This document shows positions 9,559-18,171 of a stretch of DNA of 64,000 nucleotides, piece by piece; position 1 is the stretch's first letter; each line of letters opens with the position of its first letter. The stretch spans positions 27,653 to 91,652 of the forward strand of contig JACZJI010000010.1 in assembly GCA_014860665.1 (NCBI GenBank), in the 5' to 3' direction. Source of the stretch: Bacteroidales bacterium (GTDB lineage Bacteria > Bacteroidota > Bacteroidia > Bacteroidales > F082). Position numbers and translations under genes: made by a program. Below the pieces are notes generated by a model. The model saw only the letters and a program-made list of their open reading frames with translations. It was not told the DNA's origin and did no database searches.

Positions 9559-12500
9559 ATGTTTTCAAAAACATTTATAAACAGACCTATCACATCTATT
9601 GTCATCTCGCTGTTCATAATAATCGTGGGGATTATATCCATTTTTATGCTGCCTGTTGCTCAGCTTCCGGAGGTCACTCCACCGGTTGTAAGTGTTTCAG
9701 GTATGTATACAGGTGCCAATGCCTCGGATGTTGAAAAAGCCGTGACAACGCCGGTGGAAAACTCGGTGAACGGCGCCACAGACATGCTTTACATGAACTC
9801 TACCAGCGCCAACGATGGCAGCTTTTCTTTGAACGTTACTTTCAAGCTTGGATCTGATGTGAATGTGGACGCCATGGAGGTGCAAAACCGCGTCAACCTG
9901 GCTACACCTATTTTGCCTGCAGAAATCAGACAAACGGGACTTTCCGTGAAAAAAGCCTCGACCGCCATGCTGGAAATAGTCGGACTTTATTCGCCACATG
10001 GCACGCACGATGAAAAATTCCTCAGTAATTATGCCGCCATGTACGTGCAAAATGCATTGTCGCGCGTGCCCGGTGTTGGTGATGTGCATGTTTTTGGCAA
10101 CAGTTTTGCCATGCGCGTGTGGTTGAATCCACAGAAAATGGCTAATCTACACCTTACAACACAAGATGTCATCAATGCTGTCAAGGAACAAAACACATTG
10201 ATCCCGGCGGGTTCTGTGGGTGCTGCTCCTGCTCCGAAAGGGCAGACTTTTCAGGTCAGTGTACAGATAAAAGGCCGCCTTGTGAGCGCTGAGGAATTTG
10301 GGAATATTGTTGTGGGAACCAATCCGGCGACGGGTTCGGTGATCCGTTTGAAAGATATTGCCCGGGTGGAGCTTGGTGCTTCGGATTATAGCGGAACGCC
10401 CCGTTTAAATGGGAAAGTGGGTTGTGGTTTGGCTGTGTATCAGACGCCCGGAGGTAATGCATTGGAAACTGCAGATTTGGTAAAAGCCAAGATGGAAGAG
10501 CTTTCCAAGAATTTTCCCGCCGATCTGGCCTGGACTACCATGGTTGACAACACCCGTTTTGTGAAAGCTTCCATCGATGAGGTGGTGAAAACACTGTTTG
10601 AAGTATTGTTGCTGGTGATCTTTGTGGTGTTTTTCTTCCTCCAGACCTGGCGTCCGACACTTATTGCCATGCTTGCTGTTCCGGTATCTATTATCGGAAC
10701 CTTTGCGATATTTACACTGATTGGATTTACGATCAACACGCTGACGCTTTTTGCGATGGTGCTCGCCATTGGTATTGTGGTGGATGACGCCATCGTTGTG
10801 GTGGAGGCTGTACAACATAATATTGACCGCTACGGGCTTTCGGCGAAGGAGGCTGCTATCCGTGCCATGAGTGAAGTGGGTGGCCCTGTAATTGCTATTG
10901 CTTTAATCCTTACCGCTGTATTTATCCCGGTTACCTTTATGCCCGGCATCACCGGAATGCTTTATAAACAGTTTGCATTTACCATTGCCATTTCTGTTTT
11001 ACTTTCGGCTTTTGTTGCCCTGACGCTGACACCGGCACTTTGTTCCATCATGTTACGCCCCAATCCTGTAAACAAGAACAGCAAAGGACTGAACCAGCTT
11101 TTCTATAGGTTCAATATCTGGTTTGACAAGACAGTGGAGAACTATGGAGAAAGTGTAAGGAAAACCATCAAACATGCCCCTTTAATGTTCCTTTTGCTGG
11201 CTTTGATTTACATCGGAACAGGACTGTTTTCAAAATATACCTCTACGTCGTTTTTACCCGATGAAGATCAGGGTATGGTGATGGCTGTGGCCCAGCTTCC
11301 GCCGGATGCATCTACCCAAAGGACAATAGAGGTGCTGAACGAATTTGGACAAATCCTCAATAAGAATAAAAATGTAGAGCATTACTTCCTTGCTCCTGGC
11401 TTTAGTATTCTCCAGGGCGCGCGTATGTCCAACTTCGGAACCGCGTTTATCGGTCTTACCGACTGGAGCAAGCGGAATGGAAAGAACGGCTCCATCCAGG
11501 CTATTATAGGTCAACTTATGGCAGCCTCATCACACATTAAAGGAGCGAAATTTATGGTGATTGCACCACCGCCTATCCGCGGGCTTGGAAGGACCACTGG
11601 TTTTTCGTTTATCCTGAAACAAAGTACAGGAACCATCCAGGATCTGGAAAAGGTACAAAACAGGTTTCTGGCGGCATTGAATAAGAGGCCAGAAATACAG
11701 ATGGCTTATTCTACGGCTACGTTTAATTATCCTGATATACACATCACCATTGACCGTGTAAAAGCCAAGAGAATGGGTGTATCAATGACCACCCTCGACA
11801 ACACAATTCAGACGTTCCTGGGTGGCTATTACATCAACGATTTTACGTTGTTTAACAGAACATTCCGTGTGTATGCCCAGGCCGATTCCAGTTATCGTGC
11901 AAGCATTAACGATTTGTCGAAATACTATGTCAGAAATGATCAGGGTAATATGGTTCCTGTAAGTGAATTGCTTAATATTACAAGAAGCACTTCCGCACCT
12001 GTTATTACGCATTACAACATGGACAGAAATGTGAACATTAGCGGAAATGCAGCGCCGGGTTATAGCTCAGGAGATGCTATTAAAGCTTTGAGGCAGGTGG
12101 CACAACAGGTGTTGCCCGAAGGCTATTCGTACGAGTTTTCAGGAACTACACTACAGGAAATTGAAGGAGGCAAAACCAGTACTTTCATTTTCATCCTGGC
12201 TATTGTGTTTGTTTTCCTGTTCCTATCGGCACTTTACGAAAGTTTTGCAGTTCCGTTTGCAGTGTTGCTGGCTGTTCCTATCGGGATTTTTGGTGCTTAT
12301 CTGTCGTTGCACATTGGCGGATTATCCAGCAGTATTTATGCACAAATCGGTATTATTACACTGATCGGTCTCGCGGCAAAGAACGCCATCCTGATTGTGG
12401 AATACTGTAAGATGAAATACGAGAGCGGAGTGCCTCTGGTTCAGGCGGCGGTGGAAGCAGCCAAATTGCGTATCCGCCCGATTTTGATGACCTCCCTGGC

Positions 12501-12699
12501 ATTTGATTTGGGCGTTATTCCATTGATGCTGGCTACCGGAGCAGGAGCCAATGCACGTATCAATATCGGTTATACCGTGTTTGGCGGTATGTTGACTGCT
12601 ACTTTGCTTGCCATCTTCTTCATCCCATTGTTCTACGTTACGATTATCAAAATCCGTGATCGTAAAAAGAAACCTGATATGGTGAAAACGGACATCTAG
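9559..12699 (+). CDS. HAE1-type RND efflux permease (AcrB-like)
   Basis: MFSKTFINRPITSIVISLFIIIVGIISIFMLPVAQLPEVTPP, AMVLAIGIVVDDAIVVVEAV, and full 1046-aa length. Confidence 0.95.
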   Translation: MFSKTFINRPITSIVISLFIIIVGIISIFMLPVAQLPEVTPPVVSVSGMYTGANASDVEKAVTTPVENSVNGATDMLYMNSTSANDGSFSLNVTFKLGSDVNVDAMEVQNRVNLATPILPAEIRQTGLSVKKASTAMLEIVGLYSPHGTHDEKFLSNYAAMYVQNALSRVPGVGDVHVFGNSFAMRVWLNPQKMANLHLTTQDVINAVKEQNTLIPAGSVGAAPAPKGQTFQVSVQIKGRLVSAEEFGNIVVGTNPATGSVIRLKDIARVELGASDYSGTPRLNGKVGCGLAVYQTPGGNALETADLVKAKMEELSKNFPADLAWTTMVDNTRFVKASIDEVVKTLFEVLLLVIFVVFFFLQTWRPTLIAMLAVPVSIIGTFAIFTLIGFTINTLTLFAMVLAIGIVVDDAIVVVEAVQHNIDRYGLSAKEAAIRAMSEVGGPVIAIALILTAVFIPVTFMPGITGMLYKQFAFTIAISVLLSAFVALTLTPALCSIMLRPNPVNKNSKGLNQLFYRFNIWFDKTVENYGESVRKTIKHAPLMFLLLALIYIGTGLFSKYTSTSFLPDEDQGMVMAVAQLPPDASTQRTIEVLNEFGQILNKNKNVEHYFLAPGFSILQGARMSNFGTAFIGLTDWSKRNGKNGSIQAIIGQLMAASSHIKGAKFMVIAPPPIRGLGRTTGFSFILKQSTGTIQDLEKVQNRFLAALNKRPEIQMAYSTATFNYPDIHITIDRVKAKRMGVSMTTLDNTIQTFLGGYYINDFTLFNRTFRVYAQADSSYRASINDLSKYYVRNDQGNMVPVSELLNITRSTSAPVITHYNMDRNVNISGNAAPGYSSGDAIKALRQVAQQVLPEGYSYEFSGTTLQEIEGGKTSTFIFILAIVFVFLFLSALYESFAVPFAVLLAVPIGIFGAYLSLHIGGLSSSIYAQIGIITLIGLAAKNAILIVEYCKMKYESGVPLVQAAVEAAKLRIRPILMTSLAFDLGVIPLMLATGAGANARINIGYTVFGGMLTATLLAIFFIPLFYVTIIKIRDRKKKPDMVKTDI

Positions 12700-12722
12700 T
12701 CCTTTAAGTTTATAAAACAGGC

Positions 12723-12776
12723 AAAAGTGCCTAAAGTCGTGTCGAAATGTGAGATGCGGTTTTAGGCACTTTTTGT
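12723..12776 (+). terminator. Rho-independent terminator after the RND operon
   Basis: AAAAGTGCCTAAA (12723-12735) / TTTAGGCACTTTT (12761-12773) 13-bp stem followed by T-rich tract. Confidence 0.75.
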
Positions 12777-12850
12777 TTTGTATAGGTACCGGCGTGTTTA
12801 ACTCATTGTTAAACGTGGTTAAATTTTTCACAACGCGAGTCTTTATTCTT

Positions 12851-12858
12851 TATCTTTG
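12851..12858 (+). promoter_or_regulatory. Bacteroidota -7 element TATCTTTG upstream of flavin reductase-rubredoxin
   Basis: Match to TAnnTTTG. Confidence 0.5.
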
Positions 12859-12938
12859 TGAGAGAAAAGGCCTTTTTAGGCGCTTTTATGACCCAAAATC
12901 CATTATTTGATACTTGTGTAACACTAAAAGAGAACAAT

Positions 12939-13691
12939 ATGAACATTGAAGCATTTTACGCCTTGTCATACGGATTATATGTCGTGGGTACGGCAAATAA
13001 AGGAAGAAAAAACGGTTATGTGGCCAATACGGCTTTTCAGGTCACAGCAACACCGGAACAAATAGCTATTAGCTGCAATAAAGATAACCTGAGCGCAGAA
13101 ATGATAGACCAAAGCGGTTATTTCAGCCTTTCGGTGCTGGAGAAAGATGCATCCAAAGAAATCATTAACCGGTTTGGATACAAAAGCGGCAAGAGCGTCG
13201 ATAAGTTTGAAGGAGTGAAGTTTTTCGAAACCCGCAACGGTGTCCCGGTGGTGACCGAGGAATGTGTGGCCTGGTTTGAATGCAAAGTAGAGCAGAAGCT
13301 GGATGTAGGAACGCACATTCTATTCATCGGACGAGTGCTCGAAGGAGAATACCTCAATAAGGACAAAGAATCTATGACGTATACCTACTATCGTCAGGTG
13401 CGGAACGGTGTTTCGCCCAAGAACTCTCCTACTTATGTAGACAAATCCCTTCTTCCCGAAAAGGAAAAAGAAACAGTTGTCAAGGAAGAGAAAATAGAAG
13501 AAGTTCCTGTGGAAAAACCCAAAGGAAAATCGCTACAGAAATGGGAGTGCATTATCTGCGGGCATATTTATGACCCGGCGGTAGGAGACCCCGATTCGGG
13601 CATTGCCCCGGGAACTGCGTTTGAAGATCTCCCCGACGATTGGGTTTGCCCCGATTGCGGCGCTGACAAATCTGAATTCGAACCGATCTGA
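12939..13691 (+). CDS. Flavin reductase-like domain fused to C-terminal rubredoxin (high-molecular-weight rubredoxin, Hrb-like)
   Basis: N-terminal FMN-binding split-barrel region ([33 protein letters not shown]) and C-terminal [49 protein letters not shown]. Confidence 0.9.
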   Translation: MNIEAFYALSYGLYVVGTANKGRKNGYVANTAFQVTATPEQIAISCNKDNLSAEMIDQSGYFSLSVLEKDASKEIINRFGYKSGKSVDKFEGVKFFETRNGVPVVTEECVAWFECKVEQKLDVGTHILFIGRVLEGEYLNKDKESMTYTYYRQVRNGVSPKNSPTYVDKSLLPEKEKETVVKEEKIEEVPVEKPKGKSLQKWECIICGHIYDPAVGDPDSGIAPGTAFEDLPDDWVCPDCGADKSEFEPI

Positions 13692-13720
13692 GAAAATAGT
13701 TAAACCCAAAAAATTATACC

Positions 13721-14296
13721 ATGAATTCATTAAAAGGAACAAGAACAGAACAAAATCTTTTAAAGGCTTTTGCCGGAGAATCTCAGGCAAGAATGCGTTA
13801 CGATTATTTTGCCAGCCAGGCTAAAAAGGAAGGCCTGGAGCAAATTGCAGCGCTTTTTACAGAGACTTCCCTGAACGAAAAAGAACATGCCAAAAGGTAT
13901 TTTAAATTTCTGGAAGGCGGTCCTGTTGAAATCACTGCAACGTATCCTGCCGGGATCATAGGAACTACGCTTGAAAACCTGAAAGCTGCAGCAGAAGGCG
14001 AACATGAAGAGTGGACTGAATTGTATCCGGAATTTGCCCGTATAGCCGAAGAAGAAGGGTTTAAAGAAGTGGCTGTGGCTTTTAAAATGATTGCCACTGT
14101 TGAAAAAGCACATGAAGCCCGTTATTCGAAACTCTATAAAAACCTGGAAGAAGGAAAAGTGTTTGAAAAAGACGGGGTGGTGGTTTGGAAATGCCGTAAC
14201 TGCGGTTATCTGCATGAAGGCAAAAAAGCTCCGAAGACCTGTCCTGCCTGTCTCCATCCTCAGTCTTTCTTTGAAGTAGAGGTTTTCGATTACTAG
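13721..14296 (+). CDS. rbr: Rubrerythrin
   Basis: Ferritin-like diiron domain (ESQARMRYDYFASQAKKEG...EKEHAKRYFKFLEGG) and CRNCGYLHEGKKAPKTCPACLHPQSFFEV rubredoxin-like tail. Confidence 0.95.
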   Translation: MNSLKGTRTEQNLLKAFAGESQARMRYDYFASQAKKEGLEQIAALFTETSLNEKEHAKRYFKFLEGGPVEITATYPAGIIGTTLENLKAAAEGEHEEWTELYPEFARIAEEEGFKEVAVAFKMIATVEKAHEARYSKLYKNLEEGKVFEKDGVVVWKCRNCGYLHEGKKAPKTCPACLHPQSFFEVEVFDY

Positions 14297-14362
14297 AAGA
14301 AATACTTTGTCTTTGGTTGCCCGATTGAGATCGGTGATCACAGACATCTTAAAATAGAATTG

Positions 14363-14456
14363 GTCATTTCGACTGACGAAGAGCAGAGAGGGATCTCCCG
14401 GAAAGACCTGGCGGTCGGGAGATTTCTCATTTGCTCAATGTTTTGGTCGGAATGAC
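14363..14456. repeat. 94-bp palindromic intergenic element (GTCATTTCGAC ... GTCGGAATGAC)
   Basis: Terminal inverted repeats 10/11 complementary plus an inner inverted pair GATCTCCCG/CGGGAGATTTC. Confidence 0.65.
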
Positions 14457-14677
14457 TTTTTTGTTTTTGTACCTCCATTCCGGCACAGTTTCCTCATTTT
14501 GTGTTTTTTGGAAATATTTCGTATATTTGGTAAGCTATGATTTTGGCCTGATATCATGGCAGAATACATAAAGAAGGTTTTAAAGAAGAATGGCAGCTGT
14601 CGTTTTTGTTAACCTGGTAGAGCTATAGAGCAAAGCACTAAAGATTAAACTAAACCCAACCTAAAAAATTTACTATC

Positions 14678-15868
14678 ATGATCTCAAAAACGATAAAAAT
14701 CCTAAGATTTGCTGTCATTCTTCTTCTTGTCGGTTGTTTCTCCGGCAATGTAGACAGTGAATATCAATACAGTCAACCCAGGGAAAACGGTGACGGGCTT
14801 CGGTCGGGGACCTTGTCGGAAGTGGGCCTTGATAGTGAACTGATCGTAAGAGGTGTGCAACGAATCAACCGGGATAAATACGGAGAAATTCATTCGCTGC
14901 TGATTTACAAAAAGGGGAAACTGGTGTTGGAGGAGTACTTCTCCGGGCACGACTATCAGTGGGACGCCCCCAATCATTATGGTTCTATGGTGAAGTGGAA
15001 CGGAGACATGCCCCACAGCGCTCATTCGGTAAGCAAAAGTATCACTTCGCTCTGCGTGGGTATTGCTGTCGATAAAGGATTCATTAAAGATGTTCATCAG
15101 TCTATTTTCGATTACTTACCGGAGAATTATAAATACCTGTGCACTAAAAACAAAGAGTACATTACGATAGAAAACCTGCTGACTTGTACCAGCGGCTTAC
15201 AATGGGCAGAATGGAATGCCCCGCTAAGCAGCCGTGAGAACGACCAGATTGGGATATGGTTTCATGAAAAAGGGCCTGTTGATTTTGTATTGCAAAGACC
15301 TTTTGTTGAGGAACCCGGAAAGCAGTTCAACTATTCGGGTGGCGGCATCGAACTGCTGGGGGTGATCCTTGAGCAGGCTTCCGGAATGGGGCTGGATGAG
15401 TTTTCGAAGAAATACCTTTTCGAACCTTTGGGCATAAAAAATGCCGAATGGAATATCATTTATCCAACGGGGGAATTTAGTGCCGCCAGCGGGCTTAAAA
15501 TGACTCCCAGGGATATGGTTAAGATCGGTGCTATGATGATGAACGGTGGTACCTGGAAAGGCAACCGTATCGTTTCGGAGGATTGGGTGGAAAAAAGTAA
15601 GCAGCCTTATGCTTATAATAAAAATATTAAGGTTCCGGGTGAGGATTTGGGCAGAATGGGTTATGCCTATACCTGGTGGACGAAGGATTTAAAGATCCGG
15701 GGAATGAACGTCAACTGGTATTCGGCTAATGGATGGGGCGGGCAGAAAATCATTGTCCTGCCGGAAATTGAGACTGTGATCGTGTTTACGGGCGCTAATT
15801 ATACTTCTAAGGTTAAGCAGTATGATCTTCTGGATGATTATATCCTTGCGGCGATGAAGGACTCTTAG
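14678..15868 (+). CDS. Serine hydrolase (beta-lactamase/penicillin-binding-like), lipoprotein
   Basis: Lipobox LLLVGCFS; SVSKSITS (SxxK), YSGGGIELL, and ANGWGGQ motifs. Confidence 0.88.
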   Translation: MISKTIKILRFAVILLLVGCFSGNVDSEYQYSQPRENGDGLRSGTLSEVGLDSELIVRGVQRINRDKYGEIHSLLIYKKGKLVLEEYFSGHDYQWDAPNHYGSMVKWNGDMPHSAHSVSKSITSLCVGIAVDKGFIKDVHQSIFDYLPENYKYLCTKNKEYITIENLLTCTSGLQWAEWNAPLSSRENDQIGIWFHEKGPVDFVLQRPFVEEPGKQFNYSGGGIELLGVILEQASGMGLDEFSKKYLFEPLGIKNAEWNIIYPTGEFSAASGLKMTPRDMVKIGAMMMNGGTWKGNRIVSEDWVEKSKQPYAYNKNIKVPGEDLGRMGYAYTWWTKDLKIRGMNVNWYSANGWGGQKIIVLPEIETVIVFTGANYTSKVKQYDLLDDYILAAMKDS

Positions 15869-15871
15869 AAG

Positions 15872-15918
15872 AAGTGCACTAAAGTTCATAAAGTGCCTAA
15901 AGTCCGTAAAGTTGTTAG
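15872..15918. repeat. Copy A of GTGCCTAAAGT / AGTTCATAAAGTCCGTAAAGTTGT repeat family
   Basis: AAGTGCACTAAAGTTCATAAAGTGCCTAAAGTCCGTAAAGTTGTTAG. Confidence 0.7.
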
Positions 15919-15944
15919 TGACGGTTCTCAAATAAATCAGATCA

Positions 15945-16307
15945 TTATACTGGTTTTAGTTTTCTGCTGATTGTGGTGAAAAGGGCAAGAATTTCCTTTG
16001 CTTCAGTTTGGATTTTATCAGTAGTATTGTCGTTGATATACCCTATAGTGGTGATTAATTCCAGCCAATAGACAGTTTCACTTGCTTCACTCTCACAAAT
16101 TCTGATTTTGCTTACGAAGTCTGCCTTGCTTCGTGCGCGGTTGGCCTCTCTGTAATTAGCGCCTATACTAGTACCTGATTTGGTAATCTGATATTTGATA
16201 ACCTTGCTTTCAGCTGTATTCGGTAACCGGGCGGACATTTTAATAATGTCAATGGCAAAGTCCTTTGTCCTTTTTTCTAATAGTTGGCTAAATTCCTTGT
16301 TTTCCAT
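15945..16307 (-). CDS. Four-helix-bundle protein (23S rRNA-intervening-sequence / S23 family)
   Basis: FAIDIIKMSARLPNTAESKVIKYQITKSGTSIGANYREANRARSKADFVSKIRICESEASETVYWLELI is the family signature. Confidence 0.93.
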   Translation of the reverse strand: MENKEFSQLLEKRTKDFAIDIIKMSARLPNTAESKVIKYQITKSGTSIGANYREANRARSKADFVSKIRICESEASETVYWLELITTIGYINDNTTDKIQTEAKEILALFTTISRKLKPV

Positions 16308-16328
16308 GGGTTTTTGTTGGTTTATATT

Positions 16329-16505
16329 AAGTGCCTAAAGTGCACCAGAGTTCATAATTTCCGTAAAGTTGTGAGGAGATGTTTCCAAATAACTTTAGGC
16401 ACTTGTTTTCGAGTTCATAAAGTCCGTAAAGTTGTAAGTTAACGTTACCCTCAACTATAGGCACTTTAGCGCACTTAAGCTCACTTTAGTCACTTTAGTC
16501 ACTTT
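16329..16505. repeat. Further copies of the GTGCCTAAAGT / AGTTCATAAAGTCCGTAAAGTTGT family, in both orientations
   Basis: Copy B 16329-16375, inverted fragment 16391-16404 (aactttaggcactt), copy C 16411-16438, inverted block D 16455-16505. Confidence 0.7.
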
Positions 16506-16863
16506 CTCCTCCCCCGTTAACCTGTCCTTCGATGTATTTTCCGATTTCTTCCAGCTTTTCAAGCGGCAGGGAATTCAGCGACCGTGTGATGTCGATGACT
16601 TTGTTTTGGGTTCGGCGGAGCCGGTTCAGGGGCTGGTCTTTTTCCTCCGTTTCATTTCCATCCGGAGTCCATTCCATTACATCGTTAGGGGTACAATGGA
16701 GCAACAGGCAGACTTTTTCAAGGGTTTCCATCCGGAGGATGCGCACCTGGTTTTTCTTCATACGGGTAGCCAGGTCTGAACCAATTCCGGCTTTAATCAT
16801 TAAGCTGTACGGGCGTTCCACACCCCTGGCTTTAAACATTCGGGTAAAGTTGTAGTGTAACAT
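16495..16863 (-). CDS. XRE/Cro-type helix-turn-helix transcriptional regulator
   Basis: SLMIKAGIGSDLATRMKKNQVRILRMETLEKVCLLLHCTPNDVMEW HTH. Confidence 0.85.
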   Translation of the reverse strand: MLHYNFTRMFKARGVERPYSLMIKAGIGSDLATRMKKNQVRILRMETLEKVCLLLHCTPNDVMEWTPDGNETEEKDQPLNRLRRTQNKVIDITRSLNSLPLEKLEEIGKYIEGQVNGGGESD

Positions 16864-16914
16864 AAATGCGATATTAAAGGGTCGCTTAAAAATACAAAAA
16901 CGAAAGTCAGGAAC

Positions 16915-17200
16915 AAGTGTTATCCTTCATTTTTTTACGATTGCCTTTCGCTTCATAATATTTTAGTTCTGCTTTATCTAAAAAACCTTCTGTAATTACA
17001 CGATTTCATTTTCTAATAGCCATATTTTGTGTTATAATCATTTATTAATATTTTGCTTTATCCTCTTTCCATTTTGTAATTGCTTTTATTTCTGTTGTAA
17101 TATGAGGTTTTTGTGTGATAACTAAATATATTCATTCTGCTTTAACAAGCTTTCCATCTGCAACTACATGATTTCGTGTTGTTATTTCGTTTTGTGTCCA
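16915..17200 (-). pseudogene. Possible decayed coding remnant with two related peptide blocks
   Basis: One minus-strand frame reads TRNHVVADGKLVKAE*IYLVITQKPHITTEIKAITKWKEDKAKY**MIITQNMAIRK*NRVITEGFLDKAELKYYEAKGNRKKMKDNTCS*, interrupted by TGA and TAA codons. Confidence 0.35.
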
Positions 17201-17230
17201 TTTGATACAAATCATCCATTGCCATAGCCT

Positions 17231-17341
17231 CGTCCTCGTTTGTAACGAGGATGTTTTTTCAATGGACATTTGCAATGTCCGATAAGAGAAAAGCGAATTA
17301 CAAATTCAGGGAAAAATGCGTCCGCGTTGCAAACGCGGACG
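17231..17341. repeat. Cluster of REP-like hairpins sharing a TTGYAA-type tip
   Basis: cgtcctcgtt-tgt-aacgaggatg (17231-17253), ggacatt-tgc-aatgtcc (17264-17280), cgtccgcgtt-gca-aacgcggacg (17319-17341). Confidence 0.7.
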
Positions 17342-17587
17342 AGCGGTGGGCGTCAAAAGGCAACCCTCCTCCTTCTGCCTAAATCCTGAAACAGCAAAAT
17401 AACCCCCTGAAGGGGGAGCGCCTTCTCGCTTTTATCTTCTCTTTTTGTGGGCTTTAAATTTATTTTTCTAAATTTGAGGAAATGAAAACCATCGATAAAT
17501 TTTTCAAAAGAAAAGTATTATATATGGAGCACACGCGGACGCTTGTGCTATTTAATGGAATCATTATCATTTAAAGACTAATTGAAG

Positions 17588-18058
17588 ATGAATGGTACTG
17601 TCATTACAATTTTGACCGGATTATTAATTTTAGTTGTTGGGTTCTTTTTAAGAGATATATACAATTATTTGAAAAGAAAGTTTATAAAATCCCAAAAACC
17701 AAAAGTTGCCTTAGAATATATTGTTAGAGCTAGTGGAGCACATAGTTCAAATCCTCGTATCTATGAATTTAAAAGTTGGTTATTTGTTCAAAATATTGAT
17801 ATAGAACCAATCTATAATTTAAAGATCGTTCAATATTCAAACAATTTTTCAAAAGAGATATTTAGCAAGAATCATTTAAGCCCAAACGATAAAGAGGAAA
17901 TTAGAGATGTATTTGAAATTCCTTTTGAAGGAGAGGAATTAAGCGATTATAAATCTGCCATTCAATCTATTCCTGATGATCGAAAGAATCCCGATTTTAC
18001 TTTACATTTTGAAGATAGAAATGGTCATAAATACTCACAAAAAGCATTGGTTAAATAA
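17588..18058 (+). CDS. Hypothetical protein with one N-terminal TM helix and a soluble domain
   Basis: MNGTVITILTGLLILVVGFFLRDIYNYLKRK then about 125 soluble residues; no family recognised. Confidence 0.6.
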   Translation: MNGTVITILTGLLILVVGFFLRDIYNYLKRKFIKSQKPKVALEYIVRASGAHSSNPRIYEFKSWLFVQNIDIEPIYNLKIVQYSNNFSKEIFSKNHLSPNDKEEIRDVFEIPFEGEELSDYKSAIQSIPDDRKNPDFTLHFEDRNGHKYSQKALVK

Positions 18059-18104
18059 AACTTCTTCTTCGTCCAAGTTGCAAACTTGGACGAAGAAGAA
18101 GTTT
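18058..18104. repeat. Perfect 22-bp inverted repeat with 3-nt loop (REP-like/terminator-like)
   Basis: AAACTTCTTCTTCGTCCAAGTT-GCA-AACTTGGACGAAGAAGAAGTTT. Confidence 0.85.
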
Positions 18105-18171
18105 AAGATTTACCCATTATGAGATTTAAAAATTAATCCCTAGTTGCTAATATGAAATAGCGTTCATTTTC

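Noticed and set aside
9697-10818. Long antisense ORFs on the minus strand within the AcrB-like gene (9697-10089, 10405-10818, 10440-10793)
   Set aside because: Shadow ORFs opposite a strongly conserved RND permease; compositions are not protein-like.
12322-12831. 169-aa minus-strand ORF overlapping the end of the RND gene and its terminator
   Set aside because: Antisense to a conserved coding sequence and runs through the terminator; no recognisable domain.
13760-14347. 195-aa minus-strand ORF over rubrerythrin
   Set aside because: Antisense shadow of a clear rubrerythrin gene; low-complexity Phe-rich translation.
16915-17200. UGA recoding (TGA as Trp) suggested by the read-through frame
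   Set aside because: All other genes in the window use TGA/TAA/TAG normally and tandem TAA codons also interrupt the frame, so decay is far simpler.
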